Positions 14,986 through 23,002 of a stretch of 46,777 nt of DNA are shown here, piece by piece. The notes beneath the pieces were generated by a model that was given only the letters and a program-made list of their open reading frames with translations, did no database searches and had not been told where the DNA came from. Both the position numbers and the translations under genes were made by a program. The stretch is taken from the NCBI GenBank assembly GCA_947625255.1, contig CANQNT010000026.1, positions 1-46,777 on the forward strand, written 5' to 3'. Numbering within the stretch: position 1 is the first letter of the stretch; each line of letters opens with the position of its first letter. The stretch is from an uncultured Acetatifactor sp. (GTDB lineage Bacteria; Bacillota; Clostridia; Lachnospirales; Lachnospiraceae).

Positions 14986-15723
14986 ATGGAACAGAAGAGC
15001 ATCGGAGGAACGGAAAGTTTGAAAAGGGTGTTTGCGGAGGGGATGCGGGATGGCGTACCGATTGGAATGGGATATCTGGCGGTTTCCTTTTCGCTGGGAA
15101 TTGCCGCGAGGAATGCGGGACTGACACCGTTTCAGTCCTTTTTGGCAAGTCTTTTGTGCAATGCTTCGGCCGGAGAATATGCGGGTTTTACTTCCATCGC
15201 CGCCCATGCGGCTTTTTTAGAGATCGCGCTTGTCACATTGATCGCCAATGCCCGGTATTTGCTGATGAGCTGTGCCATGAGCCAGAGAATGCGGCCGGGA
15301 ATCTCCGTCTGGCATCGACTGTTTATGGCTTTTGACATTACAGATGAATTGTTTGGAATCGCCATCGCCCGTCCCGGATATTTGAATCCCTACTACACTT
15401 ATGGAGCGGTCCTGACCGCGGCACCCTGTTGGGCCTTTGGCACGGCACTGGGGACGATTGCCGGGAATCTGCTTCCGGAGCAGTTGGTCAGCGCCTTTGG
15501 CGTGGCGCTTTATGGAATGTTTCTGGCAATCATCATTCCGCCGGGAAAGAAAAATCCGGTCGTGGCAGGGTTGGTGATTCTTTGCTTTGGAGCGAGCTTC
15601 GCCGCGTCGAAGCTGCCGGTTGTTTCACAATGGTCCGAGGGAACGAGGACGATTCTTTTGACAGTGCTTCTGGCTTCCGGAGCGGCAATTTTGTTTCCCA
15701 GGAAGATGGAGGAGAACCCATGA
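14986..15723 (+). CDS. azlC: AzlC-family branched-chain amino acid exporter, large subunit
   Basis: AzlC and AzlD together export branched-chain amino acids; in Bacillus subtilis overexpression gives 4-azaleucine resistance. This 245-residue protein has the family opening FAEGMRDGVPIGMGYLAVSF, the conserved SLLCNASAGEYAGF and ANARYLLMSCAMSQRM segments, and five to seven membrane spans. Its stop overlaps the azlD start (ATGA), so the two are coupled. AGAGGA precedes the ATG by about ten bases. Confidence 0.94.
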   Translation: MEQKSIGGTESLKRVFAEGMRDGVPIGMGYLAVSFSLGIAARNAGLTPFQSFLASLLCNASAGEYAGFTSIAAHAAFLEIALVTLIANARYLLMSCAMSQRMRPGISVWHRLFMAFDITDELFGIAIARPGYLNPYYTYGAVLTAAPCWAFGTALGTIAGNLLPEQLVSAFGVALYGMFLAIIIPPGKKNPVVAGLVILCFGASFAASKLPVVSQWSEGTRTILLTVLLASGAAILFPRKMEENP

Positions 15724-16028
15724 AAAGCAACTATATTTATATTTTCATTATGGCCGGGGTTTCCTATGCGATCCGTGTTTTGCCTTTGACTTTGATCAGG
15801 AAGCGGATTAAAAATCGGTTTCTGCAGTCTTTCCTCTATTATGTACCTTATGTCACATTGGCCGTGATGACGTTTCCCGCAATCTTACATGCGACGAGGA
15901 GCCAGATTTCAGGGATGCTGGCCCTGGCCGCGGGCGTGGCGGCCGCCTGGCTGGGCGCGGATTTGTTCAAAGTGGCAATTCTGTGCTGCGGTGTGGTGCT
16001 GGCGGCGGAAATTTTTTTGCTGGCGTGA
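15720..16028 (+). CDS. azlD: AzlD-family branched-chain amino acid exporter, small subunit
   Basis: This is the small partner of AzlC: 102 residues with four hydrophobic spans. It carries the family segments YAIRVLPLTLIRKRIKNRF and FLYYVPYVTLAVMTFPAIL. It starts inside the azlC stop codon region (ATGA overlap), as in most azlCD operons. The normal length and clean context leave little doubt. Confidence 0.93.
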   Translation: MKSNYIYIFIMAGVSYAIRVLPLTLIRKRIKNRFLQSFLYYVPYVTLAVMTFPAILHATRSQISGMLALAAGVAAAWLGADLFKVAILCCGVVLAAEIFLLA

Positions 16029-16429
16029 GGGAGATGTGGTATGGGTGAGCCTTTCGCGGTTGATGGGAGATTTTGCAGACACGCTTTGAAGTTCTGCAAA
16101 GGTGTTTGCCGGCGTATCCAGGAAATTTGTGGATATTTTTCATGGTATGAAAAAGCAAAAGCGGCGGCAGAATATTGTCAATGGAATAAAACAATTTCTG
16201 AAGCGCAAGAATATGTCTCGGGAGCCGGATCGGTTTTTAACCATCGACTTGATCAGATGCTGCCCTGGATGGAATAATCGATCACTATCTTCTCTGCTAT
16301 GAGGACCGGCTGATGGCAATCTGGCTGAGCTGGGAACCTGGGGAGGAACAGATGGAGATTGTCGCCAACAAGTTAGGGAGCGAAAAAGAATAGTGCCGAC
16401 GTTTTGCTGGGGGATTTCTATAATTATGG
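16029..16429 (+). other. Apparent gene debris, not recognised
   Basis: There is no convincing gene here. Several short plus-strand frames carry protein-like stretches, for example IDHYLLCYEDRLMAIWLSWE, which closes at TAG 16391-16393. The frames change and no ribosome site leads into them. This suggests one or two decayed genes, but I cannot name a family. Confidence 0.3.
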
Positions 16430-16477
16430 TTGACGAAAGTCTTTCTTCAATGATAATATAAATGATAATATAAATGA
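16430..16477 (+). promoter_or_regulatory. Promoter of the VTC-DUF4956-CotH operon with 12-base direct repeat
   Basis: TTGACG (16430-16435) and GATAAT (16452-16457) are 16 bases apart, a good sigma-A promoter. The -10 lies within a tandem 12-base repeat, AATGATAATATA, present 2.4 times (16449-16477), which offers a second -10 at 16464. It ends about 37 bases before the first start codon. Confidence 0.65.
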
Positions 16478-16514
16478 AAACGGAAAATCAGAGAAAGATC
16501 TAGAGGAAAGCAAT

Positions 16515-17237
16515 ATGCTTTGGAAAGGGAAGCCTCTTGAATTGCGGTATGAGAACAAATATCAGATATCCATAGCGCAGTTGATGCTTTTGCAGGATAG
16601 GGTTGGAGAGTTATGCGCATTGGATCCTCACGTTGGGAAAGAGGGCTATTATCGGATCAGAAGTTTGTACTTTGACGATTATGCGTGCAGTGCCTTTACG
16701 GATAATGAAATAGGCGTGGAGCCGAGAAGTAAATTTCGTATCCGAATGTATAACGGGAATGAGGAACTGCTTTTGTTGGAACAAAAGTGTAAAATCGGCG
16801 GAAAGATTCATAAGGAAAGCACCCTTATTGAAAAGCGGTTTTGTCTGCAATTGATGACCGGAGACGCAAATCAGATTCCGTATCCGGACAAGGATCCTCT
16901 GATCAATCGTTTTTTGTTGGCTTGTCATACCCGATTGTTAGAACCCAGGATCATTGTGGATTATTTTAGATATCCTTATGTCTGTCAGGACGGAGAGGTT
17001 AGAGTTACCTTTGATTGTAAGATTGCGTGTTCGGATCATATTTTGGGCTTTTTTGACAGCTTCCTTCCGCTGGTGCCTATATTGCCGTCTGGGCAGGAGC
17101 TGATGGAAGTCAAGTACACGGAGTTCTTGCCGGAATTTTTGTATAAGGGCCTGAATCTGGGGAAATTGCGGCAGGAGACGTTTTCAAAATTTTATTTGAG
17201 TGAAAAATACAGAAGAATGGAAGGCAAATTAGCATGA
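16515..17237 (+). CDS. VTC-domain polyphosphate polymerase
   Basis: This 240-residue protein is a single VTC domain, the triphosphate-tunnel fold that in yeast Vtc4 makes polyphosphate from ATP. Visible tunnel-lining strands carry alternating charged residues. They are LELRYENKYQI, YYRIRSLYFDD, PRSKFRIRMYN, LLLLEQKCKIGGKIHKE, PRIIVDYFRYPY, VRVTFDCKIA and LMEVKYTEFLPEFL. GAGGA precedes the ATG. It is cytoplasmic by sequence, and its stop overlaps the start of the DUF4956 gene (ATGA), so product transfer to or through that membrane protein is plausible. The family is clear; activity here is inferred. Confidence 0.88.
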   Translation: MLWKGKPLELRYENKYQISIAQLMLLQDRVGELCALDPHVGKEGYYRIRSLYFDDYACSAFTDNEIGVEPRSKFRIRMYNGNEELLLLEQKCKIGGKIHKESTLIEKRFCLQLMTGDANQIPYPDKDPLINRFLLACHTRLLEPRIIVDYFRYPYVCQDGEVRVTFDCKIACSDHILGFFDSFLPLVPILPSGQELMEVKYTEFLPEFLYKGLNLGKLRQETFSKFYLSEKYRRMEGKLA

Positions 17238-17920
17238 TTCAAGGAATGTCGTTTCGAGATATCCTGAAAAATTCTATTATCCGCGAGTTTCAAGCAGAGA
17301 AATTTGATATGGCCGCATTGGGAGGAGCGTTGCTGTTCTCCCTGATCGTAGCATTATATTTGTACGTCGTTTATCGGTTTTGGGTAAGGAAATCCTTGTA
17401 TAATGCCAATATGAACATTTCCCTGGTGGGAATGACGATAACGACGACTGCCATCATGCTGACAATACAGTCTAATTTGGTGTTGTCACTTGGTATGGTA
17501 GGCGCATTGTCCATTGTCAGATATAGGACTGCGATTAAGGATCCCATGGATTTGTTTTTCTTATTCTGGGCAATTGCCGGCGGCATTATGTGTGGAGCGG
17601 AGCAGTATGTTTTGGCGGTGACAGTATCCTTGTGCCTTACACTGGCTGTGATTCTGTTAAGCTATATACCGGTGAAAAAGGCGCCGTATGTCATGGTGAT
17701 TAATGGAAGCAAGCCGGAGATTGAGGAGGGAGTCCAAGAGCTTTTAAAATCAAATTGCGGTTACTTTCAGATCAAGTCGAGAAGTCTGGCAAAAGGGGAG
17801 ATAAGGATGATCGTTGAATTGAGGACCAGGCAGGAAAAGGATCTTCTGGCGGCCATCGGCACTCTGGAAGGAGTTGAGAGGGTTTCCTTGCTTACTTACG
17901 CGGGCGATGTTATCGGTTAA
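17234..17920 (+). CDS. DUF4956 membrane protein
   Basis: This 228-residue protein has four likely membrane helices (about 28-50, 65-85, 88-118 and 120-145) and a soluble C-terminal domain of about 75 residues with an alpha-beta look. The family signature is GALSIVRYRTAIKDP followed by FLFWAI. It starts inside the stop of the VTC gene and its own end lies 19 bases before the CotH gene. DUF4956 has no established function; its repeated linkage to VTC polymerases makes a role in polyphosphate handling at the membrane a reasonable guess. Confidence 0.85.
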   Translation: MIQGMSFRDILKNSIIREFQAEKFDMAALGGALLFSLIVALYLYVVYRFWVRKSLYNANMNISLVGMTITTTAIMLTIQSNLVLSLGMVGALSIVRYRTAIKDPMDLFFLFWAIAGGIMCGAEQYVLAVTVSLCLTLAVILLSYIPVKKAPYVMVINGSKPEIEEGVQELLKSNCGYFQIKSRSLAKGEIRMIVELRTRQEKDLLAAIGTLEGVERVSLLTYAGDVIG

Positions 17921-17939
17921 GGAAAGGGAGAATCAGATT

Positions 17940-20195
17940 TTGAGAAAGCACCCATTATTAGGAGCGCTCGTTTGCCTTTCATTGGTCACGGTAGTGGGAG
18001 TATTGGTTTTTTGGGGTTATGCCGTGATACATCAAGGCGGCAGCATGGTCATGATTTCCCAGGATAGTGGGATTTATAGCGAATCCATTGAAGTGGCGGT
18101 GGTCGTGCCAGACACCGCTTCTGTTTTTTATACCTTGAATGGAAAGAAACCCGGCGAAGAGGGAACTCTCTTATATGAAGGACCCATACGGCTTTCCCTG
18201 GAAGAGGAAACCGTGGTTTATAGCTTTCAGTTTCAGGTCCGGTTTGAGGATGAAACGCTTTCTCCCATTTATCGCCGGGAGTACATTTTGGATCCAAAGG
18301 GGGCAGAGCGTTTTACTACCTCCTATATCTTTTCTTTGACCGGGGATCAGGATAAGTTGTTTGGTTATGAGGAAGGCCTGCTGGTACGGGGGAAGTTATT
18401 TGATGATTACATGGCAGCTCATGAAAGTCCTAACATTTATGCTTATATACCGGCTAATTATTGGAGTAATGAAGAAATAGAGGTGCATGCTTCCGTTTTT
18501 CTGGGAAATGGACAGGAGATTCTTTCCCAAAATTGTGGTTTCAGGCTGACAGGAGGGCTCACAAGGGTAAAGAATCAGAAATCCATCCGTCTGACTGCCC
18601 GTCGGCAGTATGATCAGGAAAATGATTTTATGTATCCCTTTTGGACGGATTTGGTATCCGCGGCAAGCAACAGCGTCATGGAAGAGCATCAAAGGATCAA
18701 TCTTCACAATAGCGGAAATGACAATGGATACGCATTTGTGAGAAATGTTTTGATCAACGATCTGGCAAGACAATCCGGCTTTCCCGATACAATCCATGCG
18801 GAAAGTGCCACATTATATATTAATGGGACTTATCAAGGTGTCTATTGGCTGCAAAATGTATATGATGACCAATATTTTGAAAACCAGTATGGTCCTTATC
18901 AGGGGGAGATGGCGGTCAGTGAGGGCGCGCTTTTTCACATGAATACCGAGAATCCTACGGAAAATGAACAACGCTCGGATAGGGAATATAATGAATTTTG
19001 TCAATGGCTGGAAACGGCGGATTTATCTGTAGAAGAGAATTGGGAAAGGGTTTGCGATACTCTTGACATTGAAAACTTTGCGAGATATACGGCGTTGGAA
19101 TATTTTGTGGGGAATACGGATTGGCCGGAAAACAACGTGAAAGCGTATCGCTATTTTCCGGCGCGCGGAGAAGTGTATGAGGAAGGAACGGTTTTTGATG
19201 GGCGGTACCGCTATTTGTTATTTGATATGGATTATGGACTGGGGCTTGAATTTCTGGATACTTATGGGAATTCCCCGGATTCCTGGCTGTTATGGCAGCT
19301 CTTGGAGACGCCGATATTTCATACTCTGACACAAAGAGAGGAATTCCGCGATTTGTTTTTGTTGGAAGTGGGACATTTGATGGGAGGAAGCTTTTCTGAG
19401 AAAAATGTGACGGAAGCATTGAACGGATGGAACAACAAGCGGGAAGAGGAACTTAGATACATGATGGAAGAAAGTCAGGTCCTGAAAGATTCGCTTTGGG
19501 AATCCGATGATAATAACATGGAAAAAGTTCGTCAGGAGATGGAGGAAATCGTTATTTATGCCAGAGAACATCCGAAATTGGTGCTGGAAGAGCTAAATGA
19601 TACATGGGATTGCGGCGATTTGGTAAAGATGGATTTAGAAATACCGGAGGGAGTGCGGCTTGCCTTTTCCGGCATGGAAGTCGGCGGGGAAAGCGTGGAA
19701 ACATGCTTTGAGAAAATTCCTTTGGAGGTAAGTGGCAGGACGACGCCGGGAATTACAATCAAGGGTTATATCGTCAATGGGGAATTTTTGCAAGGGGATA
19801 CGCTTTTGTTGGTGCCTGGAGAATATCAAGAGAAAGAGGAAGAAAGCGTTAGGTTGGAGGTCGTGATTGACACGGAAGAGGCGGAAAGCCTTACCATTGA
19901 CACGTATCATATTCAGGGTACGGAGGATTATGTGATTTTGCGCAATCAGGGTCAGACTTCTCTTAATCTGTCTTCTTATGGGATAGGAGATTCTCTGGAT
20001 GCCGGCGGGGAGGAGCGGTTATCAGATCTTACTTTGGCAGCGGGAGAGTGTTTTTATGTTTATGGCCGAAGGTACAGCGGGGAAATGGAACAAAACAGTA
20101 TGCAAGTACCGTTTGCATGGAATACGGAGGAGCCGGTTGTGTTATGGGATGCAGAAGGAAAAATCCTCGAAGTAAAAAATCTGGCGGTTCAATAA
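17940..20195 (+). CDS. Membrane-anchored CotH-family protein with C-terminal lamin-tail-like domain
   Basis: CotH proteins are secreted or spore-coat-associated atypical protein kinases. I chose the TTG at 17940 because AAGGGAG lies nine bases before it; ATGs at 17907 and 17874 lack a ribosome site and fall within the previous gene. The 751-residue product has one N-terminal membrane anchor (about 5-30), a beta-rich domain resembling a chitobiase/FN3 type, and then the CotH domain. That domain contains QKSIRLTARRQY, NLHNSGNDNGYAFVRN, YFVGNTDWPENNVKAYR and the DMDYGLG metal-binding motif. The last 110 residues (YVILRNQGQTSLNLSSYGIG) look like a lamin-tail domain. Most of it should lie outside the membrane. 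Confidence 0.85.
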   Translation: MRKHPLLGALVCLSLVTVVGVLVFWGYAVIHQGGSMVMISQDSGIYSESIEVAVVVPDTASVFYTLNGKKPGEEGTLLYEGPIRLSLEEETVVYSFQFQVRFEDETLSPIYRREYILDPKGAERFTTSYIFSLTGDQDKLFGYEEGLLVRGKLFDDYMAAHESPNIYAYIPANYWSNEEIEVHASVFLGNGQEILSQNCGFRLTGGLTRVKNQKSIRLTARRQYDQENDFMYPFWTDLVSAASNSVMEEHQRINLHNSGNDNGYAFVRNVLINDLARQSGFPDTIHAESATLYINGTYQGVYWLQNVYDDQYFENQYGPYQGEMAVSEGALFHMNTENPTENEQRSDREYNEFCQWLETADLSVEENWERVCDTLDIENFARYTALEYFVGNTDWPENNVKAYRYFPARGEVYEEGTVFDGRYRYLLFDMDYGLGLEFLDTYGNSPDSWLLWQLLETPIFHTLTQREEFRDLFLLEVGHLMGGSFSEKNVTEALNGWNNKREEELRYMMEESQVLKDSLWESDDNNMEKVRQEMEEIVIYAREHPKLVLEELNDTWDCGDLVKMDLEIPEGVRLAFSGMEVGGESVETCFEKIPLEVSGRTTPGITIKGYIVNGEFLQGDTLLLVPGEYQEKEEESVRLEVVIDTEEAESLTIDTYHIQGTEDYVILRNQGQTSLNLSSYGIGDSLDAGGEERLSDLTLAAGECFYVYGRRYSGEMEQNSMQVPFAWNTEEPVVLWDAEGKILEVKNLAVQ

Positions 20196-20248
20196 AGGTT
20201 CCGGCCTATTTCTTTTTGTGATGCCGCACGCACTCGGCAGGAAGTTTG

Positions 20249-21376
20249 TCAAGAAGGATTTGAAAAAGCAGGGGTGCGCCTCATGGCACGGGCAATTGCC
20301 TGCATTCGGGGCAGACAGGCATCGAAAAACATTTGATAGGCCTCGCAAAACTCATTTTCGCCCCCTGGCAGTTCCTTGTGTCTGCGGCAGCCGCTTCTGC
20401 AGATAAAATAATAAGGGCATTCCCTGCATTTTTTAGAATGAGGCAGGCTTTTTTCCACAAATCCGCTTTTTTGGCTTTTCCGGGCGATCATGTCCAGATC
20501 ATCTTCCTGAATATTGCCGATTCGATATTCATCCAGCACATAAAAGTCACAAGGGTATACGCTGCCATCGGCCTCCACCACATTTTGACAGGTACAGATT
20601 CCCGTCTGTTCGCAAGATTCCGGCGGATAGCCCATTAAGATCGAAATATAATTTTCAAATTGTCGGATAAAGGGCTGTTGTCCGTGCCTTAGATCCATTT
20701 CCCACAAATCGAACAAATCAATTAAAAATTGTCCGTAGGTTTGGGCCGTGAGAGAATATTCCTGTTGTCCGTGCCTGGCTCCAATGGGATCCAGACAGGC
20801 GATATATTGCTGCCAATGGAACCCCAGCTTGCGATATTGCTCATAAATGCGGCGGATTTTGGGAGCGGTTTTAGCATTTACAACGGTCAGCACGTTAAAA
20901 TCCACGTTCGCTTTTTGCAGCCGCTCCGCCGCCGAGAGAACGGAAAAATAAGTGTCGCCTCCTGCGGTGTCCTTACGATAGGCATCATGCGTTGCTTTCA
21001 TGCCATCTACGGACAAGCCCACCAGAAAATGATGTTTCGCCAGAAATCGGCACCATTCATCATCCAAACCAAGCCCGTTTGTTTGGAGCGTGTGTTGGAT
21101 CGTCAGATGCTTTTGATTATATTTTGCTTCCAGTTCGAAAAGCTTTTTGTAAAAATCCAGTCCCACCAGAGTGGGCTCGCCGCCCTGAAAGGCCAACGTG
21201 CATTGACTGTCGGCATAATCCATGACACGCCGAACCAGGCATTCCAGGGTTTCAAGACTCATAAACCCATAGGAAGCCTGATTGCGGTTGCGCATCTCGT
21301 CCGCATAAAAACAATATTTACAGTTCATATTGCACAAACCGGAAGACGGTTTGATCATCATGAAAACTGGAGGCAT
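20249..21376 (-). CDS. Anaerobic sulfatase-maturating enzyme (radical SAM)
   Basis: This enzyme converts the active-site Cys (or Ser) of sulfatases to formylglycine without oxygen. The 375-residue protein has the radical-SAM cluster motif C15-x3-C19-x2-C22 in GLCNMNCKYCFYADE, then LAFQGGEPTL, SVDG and SLTAQTYGQFL. Its C-terminal SPASM region is cysteine-rich (CTCQNVVEADGSVYPCDFY, CRECPYYFICRSGCRR). Its ATG lies one base after the stop of the sulfatase gene, so it is cotranscribed and probably translationally coupled with its substrate. The pairing strengthens both calls. Confidence 0.95.
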   Translation of the reverse strand: MPPVFMMIKPSSGLCNMNCKYCFYADEMRNRNQASYGFMSLETLECLVRRVMDYADSQCTLAFQGGEPTLVGLDFYKKLFELEAKYNQKHLTIQHTLQTNGLGLDDEWCRFLAKHHFLVGLSVDGMKATHDAYRKDTAGGDTYFSVLSAAERLQKANVDFNVLTVVNAKTAPKIRRIYEQYRKLGFHWQQYIACLDPIGARHGQQEYSLTAQTYGQFLIDLFDLWEMDLRHGQQPFIRQFENYISILMGYPPESCEQTGICTCQNVVEADGSVYPCDFYVLDEYRIGNIQEDDLDMIARKSQKSGFVEKSLPHSKKCRECPYYFICRSGCRRHKELPGGENEFCEAYQMFFDACLPRMQAIARAMRRTPAFSNPS

Positions 21377-21377
21377 T

Positions 21378-22853
21378 TTATTCTTCTTCTCCGTATTTTT
21401 CCAATAATAAAGGAATTCCGTATTCTCTTTCAGTTCCTTTGAGGCGGTTGATGTAATTTTTTAATTGGCCGCGGCAATGCTCCGGACCACCCTCCCGCAT
21501 GACCGTCCACATAGGATCCTCGTTATACCGGGAAGACTTCATCATCCGGTCCGTCCAGTCCAGAATCATTCGGGCTCCCCTGTCGCATAGATCGGGACGT
21601 TCCTTTGACAAATCATGGAGCTCATGGGGATCGTCTTTTACATTGAAAAGCAGCTCGTCCGGAATCAGATGGTAGCCGCCGTGTACCGTGCGCATATAGA
21701 GATAATCGTCAAAGCGGACGCTTCTCTGGCATACATGGGCGCACTGGGTCAAAACGACGTAGTCCTTGGAACAATCCGTTCCGTCTTTCAGCGTCTTGGC
21801 AAAGGAAACACCGTCATGTTTTAACTTATCCCAGGTTATCAGGGGCGTGTTCAAAAGCTCTCTCATCGTAGGCAGCAGATCCACATTGTCATGGAAACCC
21901 TTTGCCACGGCGCCTTGCCGCATACCGGGCCATTTAATGATCAGCGGAATCCGGCATACCGGTTCGTCAGCCAGTCCATGCTCCGCATAAATCCCAAATT
22001 CGCCGATATCCTCACCGTGATCAGAGGTGATGATGACGGCTAAATCATCATTGTAAAGATCGTTGGCCTTCAGCCAGCTGATAATCTGTCCGATATTGTC
22101 ATCCGTGAAGCGGATGCCTGCGTCATAAAGGTCCAGAAAATGCTTGGCTTCTGCCAGCGTCCTGAGTCTGCCGGGATGCTTGGGGCAGGCAGGACTTGGA
22201 GTGTCATGCCACATATAAATCTCATTGGCACAGTGAGGTCCGATATGTAGGAGATGCTCTTTAAAAATGTCTTCCGTAATCCAGTCATCCGACAAAGGCT
22301 GGCCGGTAAACAGATTTTCACAGTCATCCGGGGCACGGTATGGGGTATGGGGATCCCAGTAATGGACATGCATCATCCAGTTGTCCTTTTTCCCGTTTCT
22401 TTCCAGCCAATCCAACACATGGGGCGTTACCATATCCGCGGATTCTCCGCCCCGATTCCCCACATTGTAGCATTCATGTAGCCCGGCGTTAAACCACCAG
22501 GCGCTGTGCCGCTCGGCAAAGGTGGAAAAGGACACAGTGTGCATACCGGCTCTGCGAAATTGCATAAAGAAACTGTTTTCAGAGACATCATCCGTAAAGC
22601 TTCGGTTACGTCCCTGCAAATGCAGATCGGCGGCCGTGCCGCCATGCCCCACGATCCCGTTGTGAATGCCATAAAGTCCCGTCACCATGGATGCCCGCGA
22701 AGGGAGACAAGGCGCGTTCGGACAATAATAATGATCGAACCGCACGCCGTCCCTGGCCACCTCGTCCATGACAGGCGTAGTAGGCCTTCCATACCCATAA
22801 CACCCCATATGATCGGCGCGTAATGTGTCGATATCAAACATTATAACTCTCAT
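21378..22853 (-). CDS. Cys-type sulfatase
   Basis: This 491-residue enzyme of the alkaline-phosphatase-like sulfatase family has a metal-binding N-terminus (MFDIDTLRADHMGCYGYGR) and the modification motif C49-L-P-S-R. Cys49 is the residue oxidised to formylglycine. ITSDHGEDIGEFG and HGLADEPVCRIPLIIKWPG provide further active-site residues. It has no signal peptide, so it should act in the cytoplasm on imported sulfated sugars. AAAGGAGG precedes the ATG. The substrate is not evident; many gut anaerobes use such enzymes on mucin or glycosaminoglycan fragments. The maturase follows directly. Confidence 0.94.
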   Translation of the reverse strand: MRVIMFDIDTLRADHMGCYGYGRPTTPVMDEVARDGVRFDHYYCPNAPCLPSRASMVTGLYGIHNGIVGHGGTAADLHLQGRNRSFTDDVSENSFFMQFRRAGMHTVSFSTFAERHSAWWFNAGLHECYNVGNRGGESADMVTPHVLDWLERNGKKDNWMMHVHYWDPHTPYRAPDDCENLFTGQPLSDDWITEDIFKEHLLHIGPHCANEIYMWHDTPSPACPKHPGRLRTLAEAKHFLDLYDAGIRFTDDNIGQIISWLKANDLYNDDLAVIITSDHGEDIGEFGIYAEHGLADEPVCRIPLIIKWPGMRQGAVAKGFHDNVDLLPTMRELLNTPLITWDKLKHDGVSFAKTLKDGTDCSKDYVVLTQCAHVCQRSVRFDDYLYMRTVHGGYHLIPDELLFNVKDDPHELHDLSKERPDLCDRGARMILDWTDRMMKSSRYNEDPMWTVMREGGPEHCRGQLKNYINRLKGTEREYGIPLLLEKYGEEE

Positions 22854-22968
22854 GATACGAAAAAACCTCCTTTAAATTTTTCGATACTTCTGACCATAAA
22901 TAGTATGATTGCCGGAAAACGATAGGAATCGACCCGTGATAAAGGGACTGCGCTGCGGGTTCGCTCAT
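22834..22968 (-). CDS. Possible 44-residue leader ORF before the sulfatase
   Basis: An ATG at 22968 with an excellent AGGAGG six bases upstream opens a 44-codon frame (MSEPAAQSLYHGSIPIVFRQ and onward). It ends 20 bases inside the sulfatase gene in another frame. The ribosome site is better than expected by chance, and the overlap could couple translation to the sulfatase. The peptide has no recognised family, so it may equally be a non-functional start. Confidence 0.4.
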   Translation of the reverse strand: MSEPAAQSLYHGSIPIVFRQSYYLWSEVSKNLKEVFSYHESYNV

Positions 22969-23002
22969 TTTGGTCCTCCTGGGATATGAAATCCATGATA
23001 CG

